From positions 1 through 64,000 of the IMG/VR virus record IMGVR_UViG_3300042367_000196: 64,000 nt of DNA; one strand, written 5' to 3'. Within the stretch, counting starts at the first letter, position 1. Each line of letters opens with the position of its first letter. The DNA is from a virus. Positions 20,746 through 29,005 of this stretch are shown piece after piece. The translations under genes were made by a program, and so were the position numbers. Under the pieces are notes generated by a model. It was not told where the DNA came from, ran no database searches, and saw nothing but the letters and a program-made list of their open reading frames with translations.

Positions 20746-23700
20746 ATGGCTCAAAAGTTTTTAACCGAAATAACTTTGCAAGCTTTAAATAATGCCACAA
20801 CGGACACGGATAAATTTCTTGTGTCCGATAGTGGCACTATCAAGTTTAGAACTGGCACAGAAGTGTTGTCCGATATAGGAGGAGCGGCAGATGCTAATGT
20901 TGTTCACAAAACAGGCAATGAATCAATAGCCGGTGTAAAAACATTTACTCAAGGTAACACAACATTTAGCAACGCTTCCAATAATACATTAGCGTTTACA
21001 ACTGGATCTGCGTCAACAGCAGAATTTGCAATAAATACAACATTTACGCAATTTACAAGTTACGGAAGTTTTGGTTATTTATTTAATGGCTATTCTGGTG
21101 GGCTAATGACTAACTTGCTCACTTTAGATCAATCTGGTAATGGTGTTTTTACTGCAAACGTAAGAGCAACCTCTTTTACCGATAAAGACAATACTTCGTA
21201 CTACTTAAATCCAGCCGCTTTTTCGAACTTATATGATATAACAGCAAATACGTTTGTAAAGTCCGGCGGAACATCAGCTCAGTATTTAATGGCAGATGGT
21301 AGTGTATCTACGGGTCCTTCATTAGCTGGATATGTTCCAACATCGCGAACATTAACTATAAATGGAGTAACATACGATTTGTCGGCAAATAGAAGCTGGA
21401 CAGTATCAGTTACTGAAACAGACACGCTGCAAACAGTTACTTCAAGAGGAGCAACTACTAATTTAGCTATAACGGCTCCAAATTATATATTTAGCGGAGC
21501 AAGCACAGGGGCTATAGGATTAGTTACATCAACAAGTGCATTTGGAACACGAAGCACGGATGGAACAACTTACGGATATGGTGTTAGTACCAATATATCT
21601 GGTGGATTAGATATAATGGCTAATCAATCTGGGCAACCAATACGATTCTGGTGTGGCACAACAAATGTTACGCCAATACAAAGAATGATAATATCTAACG
21701 GCGATGTTACAGCAACTGATTCGTTTAGGGCTCCTATATTCTATGACTCAAATAATACAGTATATTATGTAGATCCAACAGCAACAAGTAATCTAGTAGG
21801 TTTAACTGTTGCAAATACAATAACTGGAAATATATCTGGGAATGCAACTTATGCAACTAATAGTACGAGGTTATATGCTTCGGATGGTACTTATGTATAT
21901 GGCGGTGCAAACCCGTATTACATGAGTATGAACTATAATAGCTCTGCAAATAGATGGAGACTATCAGTTACTCCAGCTACACCTACTAATGTTGAAGTAG
22001 CTTATGCAGATTCATCTGGCTCTGCTTACGGTTCTAATAGTCTTTACATTACTGGTTATGGCTCGTCTAATATGACATATTACCAAGGGGCTGGAACATT
22101 TGCTGGATATTCAGGATGGGCTGGTTATCTTATATCAAACCACGGCGATGGAGCCACATATTATAATCAAACTATTATTACTCCTTTTTGGGGTAGACCA
22201 CAATATTCTAGACAGCAGGGAAATACAACAATATATGGACCATACACATTTTGGACAAGCGAAGATACTATAACATCATCATATAATATATCTGCCCCTG
22301 TATTTCAGGATTATAATAATACGGGTTATTATATAGACCCTGCTAGTTCAAGCAACATAGATTCTATAACTACAACTAGAACAAGAGCAATAAGATCGCA
22401 ATCAGACGGAGATTATACAACAGCCGCTTTGTGGACAGAGTCTTATAGTACAACTACAACCGGTATTGCTTTTCATATTAGTGGCACAGTAGGTAAGTTT
22501 TTAGAAATGAGAACAAATGGGGTGTTATATTGGAATGGCGATATTCTATTAAACTCAAGCAATTACACTTCATACGCTGTACCAGCAACAAGAACGCTTA
22601 CAATCAATGGTACAACTTACGATTTGTCAGCAAATAGAAGCTGGACCGTTAGTGCAGGCGCAGCTGATTTTAATACACTTACCAACAAAACTGGAGGCAC
22701 TGGCACATATCAAACATCAGGAGACTTTAGAGCACCTATATTTTATGACTCTAACGACACAACATATTATTTAGATCCTAACAATACAACAACAGCCGCT
22801 AATTTAGCAGGAAAGGTTCAGATTAACTATGGGGCATCGTCTGGTACGCCAATATTTCAGGCCACTGGTTCTTACGGAACAATGTCATTAAACACCTATT
22901 ATGGAGTATTCCATACATCCGGTGATTTTTATATAGGTAATCCAGCTGGGGGCGCTGCTAACTTAACTGGAGCACAAGCCAATTTTAATCTTTTTTCAGA
23001 TAGAAATAACTCTGCTTATTACGCGGATCCTTCAGCTACATCAAACTTTGTTGGATTAACTGTAGCAAATACAATAAGTGGAAATATAACAGGAAATGCT
23101 GGAACTGTATCGACTATTACTAATAGAACAAATCTAATGGTAAATAGTTTAGCTGCACCTGCTCTTATTGATAGTTTAACCACAGCTAATTTCAGAAGTA
23201 CTTTATTTGGCACAACATCTAATGGCTATCAAATATCAACAGCAAGATGGAATACTACACCGTCTGTATTAAGTGGATTAACTCCATATAGTACAATGAT
23301 AGCTTGGGCCGGAAGCGATACACAAGGGTTTTTAGCAATGGACTATAGCTCGCCAGCAGCTAGAGTAGGGGGCGGTAATGGGAATAATATAAACTGGACA
23401 AGGAGAGTCCTTTTAGAAGACGCTTGGACTAATAGCAAATACTTTAGCTCAGGCGGAGAAATATATGCTCCTGTGTTTTACGACGCCAACGACTCAAGTT
23501 TTTACTTTGATGGTGCAAATACCGGTGATTCTATCAGGGTAGCAGGCGATATTGTCGCATATTATTCCGACGAAAGACTTAAAGATAAAAAAGGAAATAT
23601 TGAAAACGCATTAGAAAAAGTATTATCTTTGAATGGTTTTTATTATGAGCCAAACGAAACCGCACAAGCTTTTGGATATAAAAAGAAATTAGAAGTTGGT

Positions 23701-23880
23701 GTATCGGCACAAGAGGTTGAAGCTGTATTACCAGAATTAATTAAAGATGCTCCAATAGGTAGAGGATATAAAACTTTAGATTATGGTAAATTAACACCAC
23801 TATTGATAGAAGCAGTAAAAGAACAACAAAAACAAATAGAAGAATTAAAAGAATTAGTAAACAAATTAATAAATAAATAA
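20746..23880 (+). CDS. Long tail fibre with C-terminal S74-type intramolecular chaperone
   Basis: It has 1044 residues. The body has at least six copies of a repeat built on AP(I/V)FYDSN(N/D)T-x-Y-Y-x-D-P, several followed by N-L-x-G-L-T-V-A-N-T-I-x-G-N. The last 100 residues are a peptidase S74/endosialidase-type chaperone: YYSDERLKDKKGNIENALEK, FYYEPNE, VGVSAQEVEAVLPELI, LDYGKLTPLLIEAVKEQQK and a final coiled coil. This domain trimerises the fibre and is usually cleaved at the serine of SDERLK. It is probably the main receptor-binding fibre. Confidence 0.9.
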   Translation: MAQKFLTEITLQALNNATTDTDKFLVSDSGTIKFRTGTEVLSDIGGAADANVVHKTGNESIAGVKTFTQGNTTFSNASNNTLAFTTGSASTAEFAINTTFTQFTSYGSFGYLFNGYSGGLMTNLLTLDQSGNGVFTANVRATSFTDKDNTSYYLNPAAFSNLYDITANTFVKSGGTSAQYLMADGSVSTGPSLAGYVPTSRTLTINGVTYDLSANRSWTVSVTETDTLQTVTSRGATTNLAITAPNYIFSGASTGAIGLVTSTSAFGTRSTDGTTYGYGVSTNISGGLDIMANQSGQPIRFWCGTTNVTPIQRMIISNGDVTATDSFRAPIFYDSNNTVYYVDPTATSNLVGLTVANTITGNISGNATYATNSTRLYASDGTYVYGGANPYYMSMNYNSSANRWRLSVTPATPTNVEVAYADSSGSAYGSNSLYITGYGSSNMTYYQGAGTFAGYSGWAGYLISNHGDGATYYNQTIITPFWGRPQYSRQQGNTTIYGPYTFWTSEDTITSSYNISAPVFQDYNNTGYYIDPASSSNIDSITTTRTRAIRSQSDGDYTTAALWTESYSTTTTGIAFHISGTVGKFLEMRTNGVLYWNGDILLNSSNYTSYAVPATRTLTINGTTYDLSANRSWTVSAGAADFNTLTNKTGGTGTYQTSGDFRAPIFYDSNDTTYYLDPNNTTTAANLAGKVQINYGASSGTPIFQATGSYGTMSLNTYYGVFHTSGDFYIGNPAGGAANLTGAQANFNLFSDRNNSAYYADPSATSNFVGLTVANTISGNITGNAGTVSTITNRTNLMVNSLAAPALIDSLTTANFRSTLFGTTSNGYQISTARWNTTPSVLSGLTPYSTMIAWAGSDTQGFLAMDYSSPAARVGGGNGNNINWTRRVLLEDAWTNSKYFSSGGEIYAPVFYDANDSSFYFDGANTGDSIRVAGDIVAYYSDERLKDKKGNIENALEKVLSLNGFYYEPNETAQAFGYKKKLEVGVSAQEVEAVLPELIKDAPIGRGYKTLDYGKLTPLLIEAVKEQQKQIEELKELVNKLINK

Positions 23881-23885
23881 AAGTT

Positions 23886-24257
23886 ATGCAATACACTTGG
23901 GAAGTAACAGACATGAAAACACTTAACGCTGATGGCGTTGAAAATGCTGTAGTACAAACTTATTGGAAAAAAACAGGAACTAACGACAAAGGAGTAGAAG
24001 GAGTGTTCTCTGGAGCAACACCATTTCCTATTTCTTCAATCAATCCTGAAGATTTTATTCCTTACGATCAGTTAACAGAGGAAATTGTTCTTGGATGGAT
24101 TCAAGCGGTTGTTGTTGGATCTTATGAGGAGCACGTTAATGCTCAAATTCAAAAGCAAATTGACGCTAAGAATATTCAAGATCCAGGATTACCTTGGGCT
24201 ACACCTCCGACACCTGTTGTACCACCAGAACCAAATACAGACGCTCCAATAAAGTAA
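23886..24257 (+). CDS. Conserved marine-phage structural-region protein, unknown
   Basis: It has 123 residues: MQYTWEVTDMKTLNADGVEN, then VVQTYWKKTGTND and GVFSGATPFP, helical ANAQIQK-type stretches and a Pro-rich tail. The T-W-E-V-T-x-M-K-T and V-V-Q-T-x-W-K-K-T-G pattern recurs in hypothetical proteins of cyanophages and other marine phages, as I remember it. The function is unknown. It lies 5 nt after the long fibre gene. Confidence 0.7.
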   Translation: MQYTWEVTDMKTLNADGVENAVVQTYWKKTGTNDKGVEGVFSGATPFPISSINPEDFIPYDQLTEEIVLGWIQAVVVGSYEEHVNAQIQKQIDAKNIQDPGLPWATPPTPVVPPEPNTDAPIK

Positions 24258-24261
24258 TATT

Positions 24262-24696
24262 ATGCCGGAACCATTACCATCACCAGGATCACCAATATCT
24301 ATAAACCAGATCCGTAATTATTATGGTCAATCGACTGGATCGTTACGAGCGTTAAGTAATATTGCTGGGCTTTCAACTCCTGATGCAATGTCAGAGTTTT
24401 ATTCAGGTGGAGGTGGGCTAAATTTGTTTTTCATTAGCTTTGGCGTTAATGACCCAAATAAAATTTGTATTGACAATCCATCAGGCTGTACTCCAACTTG
24501 GCATAATGGATCAAGCGCTTTGCCGGATTTAGGCGATACAGTTTATACGGACGCAAGTGGAACAACACGATTATCTCCATTTAAAAGCAATGTATTTTTT
24601 GGTATGACTCTTACAGAATGTGAATCCACATATTTATGGTTTAAAATAGCCAGTGACGGGTCAGGTGTTGTAATTGATCTAGGATCGTGTTTTTAA
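24262..24696 (+). CDS. Small tail/fibre-associated protein
   Basis: It has 144 residues. The N-terminus PSPGSPISINQIRNYYGQST with SLRALSNIAGL is the type seen in short virion baseplate or fibre-linked proteins (P-I-S-I-x-x-I). A GGGG linker then leads to a Cys-containing beta domain. It has four cysteines (C-I-D...G-C-T, ECES, SCF). The role is inferred from position only. Confidence 0.65.
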   Translation: MPEPLPSPGSPISINQIRNYYGQSTGSLRALSNIAGLSTPDAMSEFYSGGGGLNLFFISFGVNDPNKICIDNPSGCTPTWHNGSSALPDLGDTVYTDASGTTRLSPFKSNVFFGMTLTECESTYLWFKIASDGSGVVIDLGSCF

Positions 24697-24715
24697 TAAA
24701 GTAAATTAATATATA

Positions 24716-24916
24716 ATGAGTAATAAAGAAAAAGTAGATTTATTCCTTAGCAAATGGGTAAGCAGAAAGCTAACTGTTTTTGCGATTGCATCAGCAGGTT
24801 TGTTTTCAGCTAAGCTTGATGGAGACAACTGGACAATAGTAGCTACAATGTATATCGCTGTAGAAGGAGCAACCTCAATCGTAGAACGTTTAATGAAAGC
24901 TAAAACACAACAATAA
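24716..24916 (+). CDS. Holin-like membrane protein
   Basis: It has 66 residues. Two hydrophobic stretches (about 18-33 LTVFAIASAGLFSAKL and 38-55 WTIVATMYIAVEGATSIV) are separated by a short polar turn, with a charged N-terminus and a basic C-terminus. The size and topology fit a small holin. The next gene, overlapping at TAATG, is a u-spanin-like protein, which strengthens a lysis role. Another holin-like gene lies next to the amidase at 60 kb. Confidence 0.6.
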   Translation: MSNKEKVDLFLSKWVSRKLTVFAIASAGLFSAKLDGDNWTIVATMYIAVEGATSIVERLMKAKTQQ

Positions 24917-25404
24917 TGAAAAAAATATTATTAATACTATTATTGATACTTACAAGTTGTGGTTCACGCAAGGTAGCTATTGAGAAAACAAGTATAAAGA
25001 AAGACAGTGTTGTTGAAACAAAGGTAGCTGTAGTAACTTTAGAGAATAAAGAGAAGACCGATTCTACAAATATAATCACAACAACTGATACTGACGAAAT
25101 AGTTATCACTCCAATTGATACATGCAAGGATATTGTAGTTGATGGCAAGATTTATAAAAACGTCATTTTAAGGATCAAAAAAACGAAGTCTAATACTTCA
25201 TATACAAATAAAAAGAAAGAGTCAGAAACAAAGCTTAAAGACTCCGTGGCGACTATTAAAGCTGTTAAGACAGAGCAATCAGAATCAAAATCCAAACATA
25301 TTCACAAATCAGCTAGCTATAGCTGGATTATTTGGTTACTTTTATTAATATTAATATTATACGTATTATGGCGAAACAGACGACGGTTGCTAATAGGATT
25401 GTAA
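24916..25404 (+). CDS. Probable unimolecular spanin (u-spanin)
   Basis: It has 162 residues. The N-terminus is a lipoprotein signal with lipobox ILTSC (C15). The middle is a polar, Lys/Thr/Ser-rich periplasmic stretch. The C-terminus has one strong transmembrane helix (about 135-152, WIIWLLLLILILYVLW) and a basic cytoplasmic tail RNRRRLL. Lipid anchor plus C-terminal inner-membrane anchor is the architecture of u-spanins, which fuse inner and outer membranes at the end of lysis. This also indicates a Gram-negative host. It overlaps the holin-like gene. Confidence 0.72.
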   Translation: MKKILLILLLILTSCGSRKVAIEKTSIKKDSVVETKVAVVTLENKEKTDSTNIITTTDTDEIVITPIDTCKDIVVDGKIYKNVILRIKKTKSNTSYTNKKKESETKLKDSVATIKAVKTEQSESKSKHIHKSASYSWIIWLLLLILILYVLWRNRRRLLIGL

Positions 25405-25502
25405 AGAATGTATCAAGACCAGGGGTTCATGCTAAAACTAAAACCTCAAAAATGAAAAATTCAAAACTTTACAAGAAGGCTTATAAAGGCCAAGGCAAAT
25501 AA
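25368..25502 (+). CDS. 44-residue basic protein, conserved-looking
   Basis: It encodes MAKQTTVANRIVKNVSRPGV, then HAKTKTSKMKNSKLYKKAYK and GQGK. It is extremely basic. It overlaps the end of the spanin gene in another frame. I recall similar short H-A-K-T-K-T-S-K...K-Y-x-G-Q-G peptides in Bacteroidetes phages, without function. It may bind DNA or RNA. Confidence 0.65.
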   Translation: MAKQTTVANRIVKNVSRPGVHAKTKTSKMKNSKLYKKAYKGQGK

Positions 25503-25570
25503 AATTAAATATAGTTACTTACCACGTAATAATGTAATTATAAAAATCAAATACACTTAAATATAATAAA

Positions 25571-27163
25571 ATGGAATTTAATTTACCAAGTCAAATTGTA
25601 AAAGACTTAAACTTCGGTGACGAAGCTAAGAGCAGAATAATGAATGGCGTCGAAAAATTAGCAAACGCAGTAAAGAGCACATTAGGTGCGTCTGGTAAAT
25701 GCGTAATATACGAGGACGCTATGGGTAGACCGGTGATAACAAAAGACGGTGTAACCGTTGCAGAAAGCGTAGTCTTAATAGATCCGGTCGAAAATATAGG
25801 AGCAACTTTAATTAAAGAAGCTGCCGCAAACACAGTAAGGGAAGCTGGAGATGGTACTACTACCGCAACAGTTTTAGCTTATTCGCTATTAAAAAATCTT
25901 AGTGATTATAATGGCGAAGAAAAAGCAAGAGATATAAGACAAGGCATATCTGATTGTTCAGAGGAAATTATGACTTATTTACAAGGCATTAGTGTTCCAG
26001 TTGAAGGGGATATGTTAAAACAAGTTGCTTACATTAGTTGTAATAACGATAAGGAATTAGGAGATAAAATTGGTGAAGCTTTTGAAAGAGTAGGACACAA
26101 CGGTGTTGTATTAATGGAAGATTCAGAAACTAACGAAACTTATGTTGACTTTGTTGAAGGTACTCAGTTTGAGTCTGGTTTAAAATCACCGCACTTAATT
26201 ACTGACAAAGATAAAGGGACAGCTGTATTGGATAATCCATACGTGTTAATAGTTAGTTCACCAATTCCAAATATAAGAAGAATTCAAAGCATATTAGAGC
26301 ACATCGTTAAAACAAAACGTAGCTTATTAATTATTGCTTCTGTAGAACAACAACCTTATGCTACGTTATTAGCTAATAAAGTAAAAGGTAATATTAAAGT
26401 AAATATTGTAGATTTACCAGGATTTGGTCCAACTAAACAAGACGCGATTGAAGACTTAGCTATCTTAACTGGAGCTAAAGTCATTAACGAAGAGTTAGGA
26501 GACGACTTAGATCTTATTGATATAGAAGTATTAGGAGAAGCAATTAAATCCGTTACGGACTCTAAAAACACAATTTTGCAGATTCAAAACGTTAATGAAG
26601 ATCTTGACGAAAGAATAAAAGACGTTGAAGCAAAAATTGCTAAAGAAACAAACGGATATATTAAGAAAAAATTAGAACAGCGTTTATCAACATTAACTGG
26701 TAAAGTTGGTGTTATATATGTTGGAGCAGATTCAGCTGTTGAGCTTAAAGAAAAGAAAGACAGGGTTGATGACGCATTGCATGCAACTAAAGCAGCATTA
26801 GCCGAAGGTATTGTTCCAGGAGGAGGAGTAGCTTTATTAAATGCTTCACAAATTATATATCCACATAACGATGGTTATAAACTTTTGTTAGATGCAATTC
26901 AAGCACCTTATTATACCATATTAAAAAATGCAGGTTACGATGATACCCTTAATCCAAAAGATTTCGTAGAGTCTAACCCAGAATTAGAAGATAGAGATTG
27001 GGAAGGCGTTGGTGTTGATGCAACTTGCGGTTGTTATAAAAATATGGTTGACAATGGTATTATTGATCCAGTATTAGTTACAAAGTCTGCATTAAAGAAT
27101 GCAATTAGTGTAGCCACTACAATAACGTCAGCTGATTGTATAATTTCAAATATGAGAAGCTAA
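25571..27163 (+). CDS. groL: Phage-encoded GroEL chaperonin
   Basis: It has 530 residues and the full chaperonin layout. The equatorial domain has DGVTVAESVVLIDP and the ATP-binding GDGTTTATVLA. The apical domain has EGTQFESGLKSPH. The second half has ALAEGIVPGGGVALL, and VDATCGCYKNMVDNGIIDP matches the nucleotide-pocket D-A-x-x-G region. It lacks the GGM tail of bacterial GroEL and ends SNMRS, so it is shorter than the host protein's usual 545 residues. It would fold newly made virion proteins in the cytoplasm. The GroES gene overlaps its stop codon. Confidence 0.93.
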   Translation: MEFNLPSQIVKDLNFGDEAKSRIMNGVEKLANAVKSTLGASGKCVIYEDAMGRPVITKDGVTVAESVVLIDPVENIGATLIKEAAANTVREAGDGTTTATVLAYSLLKNLSDYNGEEKARDIRQGISDCSEEIMTYLQGISVPVEGDMLKQVAYISCNNDKELGDKIGEAFERVGHNGVVLMEDSETNETYVDFVEGTQFESGLKSPHLITDKDKGTAVLDNPYVLIVSSPIPNIRRIQSILEHIVKTKRSLLIIASVEQQPYATLLANKVKGNIKVNIVDLPGFGPTKQDAIEDLAILTGAKVINEELGDDLDLIDIEVLGEAIKSVTDSKNTILQIQNVNEDLDERIKDVEAKIAKETNGYIKKKLEQRLSTLTGKVGVIYVGADSAVELKEKKDRVDDALHATKAALAEGIVPGGGVALLNASQIIYPHNDGYKLLLDAIQAPYYTILKNAGYDDTLNPKDFVESNPELEDRDWEGVGVDATCGCYKNMVDNGIIDPVLVTKSALKNAISVATTITSADCIISNMRS

Positions 27164-27420
27164 TGCAAGCAGTAAACCATTTTATAGTTATACAGAAGAT
27201 TAAAGAAGCGCCTAAAACAATTGGTGGTATGGAAATTACCGAAAGCCAAAACAATGACGTTAGGTACTTAAAGGGTAAAGTAATAAGTGTTGGAAACAAA
27301 ATTGATTTCTTAAAAGAAGGAGATATTATTAGATACGACAAACATGCTGGTCATGGTATCGAATGGAACGATGAACTTTACTTTGTTATAAATATTGGTG
27401 ATGTAGTTATTGTAGAATGA
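27163..27420 (+). CDS. groS: Phage-encoded GroES co-chaperonin
   Basis: It has 85 residues from the ATG at 27163, which overlaps the GroEL stop codon (TAATG). An upstream TTG in frame is less likely. The mobile loop PKTIGGMEITES holds the IGGM-type GroEL-contact tripeptide. The beta-barrel segments LKGKVISVGN, GDIIRYDKHAG and ELYFVINIGDVVIVE match the Cpn10 plan. It caps the phage or host chaperonin. Having both partners in one phage operon is unusual. Confidence 0.88.
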   Translation: MQAVNHFIVIQKIKEAPKTIGGMEITESQNNDVRYLKGKVISVGNKIDFLKEGDIIRYDKHAGHGIEWNDELYFVINIGDVVIVE

Positions 27421-27857
27421 GAATCACACCAAGAGATTTAAGAGATATGAATTTATTTAAGTATTATAGGCTCGTTCGTAAATGGGCCTGTAAAACTTAC
27501 GATCTCACAGATGCCGATTTGGAATTATTGATTTATTTAGATTGCAAAGTGCATTTTACACGTAATGATTTCATAGATGGTGCTTATACATATTCTTGGG
27601 ATAAAGCCCGATGGGAAAGATTAAGGAGAAAAGGTTGGATTGATATATGGAGAGCTAGGAATAGAACGACAATGAAATACAATGTTTACCAGACTTCTCA
27701 AAAGTGCAAAAGATTAATAACAAGAATGTACGGTATATTATTAGGTGAAGAAGATTTACCTACATCAACAAAAAGTAAATTTTATAAAAACAAAACATAT
27801 ACAGATAAAGTTTTCAATAAAGCTATTGACGATATGATTAGAGATAACGAAAGATAA
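27417..27857 (+). CDS. Conserved phage protein, possible winged helix
   Basis: It has 146 residues, basic: LRDMNLFKYYRLVRKWACK, LTDADLELLIYLDCKVHF, then WDKARWERLRRKGWIDIWRA, NRTTMKYNVYQTSQKCKRLI. The D-x-E-L-L-I-Y-L start, helix, turn and W-I-x-x-W wing look like a MarR-type winged helix-turn-helix. It overlaps the GroES stop codon. The role is unknown; it might regulate late genes. Confidence 0.65.
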   Translation: MRITPRDLRDMNLFKYYRLVRKWACKTYDLTDADLELLIYLDCKVHFTRNDFIDGAYTYSWDKARWERLRRKGWIDIWRARNRTTMKYNVYQTSQKCKRLITRMYGILLGEEDLPTSTKSKFYKNKTYTDKVFNKAIDDMIRDNER

Positions 27858-27868
27858 AAACAAATATT

Positions 27869-28024
27869 ATGGCAATTAAAAAGAAAGTTACAGAAAAAGC
27901 TACAGGAGAAAAATACAAATCAAAAGCAGCTATGGCTAAACACGAAAAAAAAGAAAGCAAAGCTGAGCAAATGAAAGAGTATGGGAAAGTTAAAAGAACT
28001 CCTGCTAAAATGAAAAAATGCTAA
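27869..28024 (+). CDS. 51-residue lysine-rich protein with TPAK
   Basis: It encodes MAIKKKVTEKATGEKYKSKA, then MAKHEKKESKAEQMKEYGKV and ends RTPAKMKKC. About a third of it is lysine. It belongs to the S/T-P-x-K/R protein group. It starts 11 nt after the winged-helix-like gene and 1 nt precedes the next ATG. Confidence 0.62.
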   Translation: MAIKKKVTEKATGEKYKSKAAMAKHEKKESKAEQMKEYGKVKRTPAKMKKC

Positions 28025-28025
28025 T

Positions 28026-28319
28026 ATGGCTTTCTCATTAAACCCTAAGTCAGACTTACTAAAAAACACTGGCAATTTTAATATGGTGAAAAGCCCTGCT
28101 AAAATTGCACCATTAGTTGCTGCTGCTGCCGGAGGTGGTGGAGCCGCTGCTGCTGGAGGTGCCGCCGCTGGAGGTGCCGCTGCTAGTGCTGGAGATGTTG
28201 GCAAAATAATGAATATGGTAGGTAAAGCTAAAGGTGGTTCATCTGAAGGGAAACCAACTAAAGAAAAATCAAAACCAAAATTTTATACAGAAGACGACGA
28301 TAGTTATTATGGCGAATAA
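28026..28319 (+). CDS. Ala/Gly-rich protein with SPAK motif
   Basis: It has 97 residues. MAFSLNPKSDLLKNTGNFNM is followed by VKSPAKIAPLV and then a 35-residue run made almost only of Ala and Gly. A lysine-rich stretch and the acidic end EDDDSYYGE follow. The Ala/Gly run could insert in a membrane or form a flexible virion part. Its stop overlaps the start of the metallopeptidase gene. The family is unrecognised. Confidence 0.62.
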   Translation: MAFSLNPKSDLLKNTGNFNMVKSPAKIAPLVAAAAGGGGAAAAGGAAAGGAAASAGDVGKIMNMVGKAKGGSSEGKPTKEKSKPKFYTEDDDSYYGE

Positions 28320-28671
28320 AAAAGGCTTTATTATGTCTCCTAAGAGTGTTCTATTTGGGTTGCATGAGGCTACATCAGATTTTGGAACACCAGTAATAAA
28401 AAAGGATAACTTAGATCCTGGCATAGAAGCTGAAGCTAATAGAGACGGTACTATTTTTGTTAATAGTAAATTATCGGATAATAAAATTAAAGCTGCCGTT
28501 AAACATGAGAAAGTCCATTTAAACCAAATGGCTCAAGGAAGACTACAGTACTCAGACAGTTCCGTTATATGGAAAAGAGATACAAAGTCTCCTGCAAAAG
28601 TTTATAGAAGAGCAGATATGAATGAAGGGCATCCTGATTTCGAATGGGAAAAAGAAGCATATAAAAAATAA
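28309..28671 (+). CDS. Small zinc-metallopeptidase-like protein
   Basis: It has 120 residues from the ATG at 28309; a longer GTG frame would lie inside the previous gene. KAAVKHEKVHLNQM contains H-E-x-x-H, and about 40 residues later DFEWEKEAYKK offers the third-ligand glutamate of a gluzincin-type site. A KSPAKVYRRADMN stretch in between ties it to the S-P-x-K group. It could process head or ejection proteins, but no substrate is visible. Activity is inferred from the motif alone. Confidence 0.62.
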   Translation: MANKKGFIMSPKSVLFGLHEATSDFGTPVIKKDNLDPGIEAEANRDGTIFVNSKLSDNKIKAAVKHEKVHLNQMAQGRLQYSDSSVIWKRDTKSPAKVYRRADMNEGHPDFEWEKEAYKK

Positions 28672-28676
28672 TAACT

Positions 28677-28991
28677 ATGGCATTTACAATTAGAGGTTCA
28701 GTTAACGCTTTGGATAATAAAAGCAAAGTAGAAAACAAAAACGGTTTTCAAGAAGTTTCAGCCCCAGGTCCTAGGCAAGGAGTTGGCGGGCAAAGTGTGT
28801 CTTTGTTAGAGGCGCAAAAAAAAGCGTCTAGTAGAGCTCAGGGTAATACAGAAAAATGTACACCTATAACTCAAAAAGCTTCCCCTTTAAAAATAAACAC
28901 TACATTAGTACAAGGCGCAGGTGACGCAGCAGCAAGATTTGTTGATGTTCGTGGAGCTATGGGTAGAGGTATTAGTGAAACATATAATTAA
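28677..28991 (+). CDS. Small virion-region protein with SPLK motif
   Basis: It has 104 residues, polar and low-complexity: MAFTIRGSVNALDNKSKVEN, APGPRQGVGGQSVSLLEAQK, KASPLKINTTLVQGAGDAAA, RFVDVRGAMGRGISETYN. It begins M-A-F like the gene at 28026. Its family is unknown. It is part of the continuous string of small late genes. Confidence 0.6.
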   Translation: MAFTIRGSVNALDNKSKVENKNGFQEVSAPGPRQGVGGQSVSLLEAQKKASSRAQGNTEKCTPITQKASPLKINTTLVQGAGDAAARFVDVRGAMGRGISETYN

Positions 28992-29005
28992 AACAAAAAA
29001 AAGAA

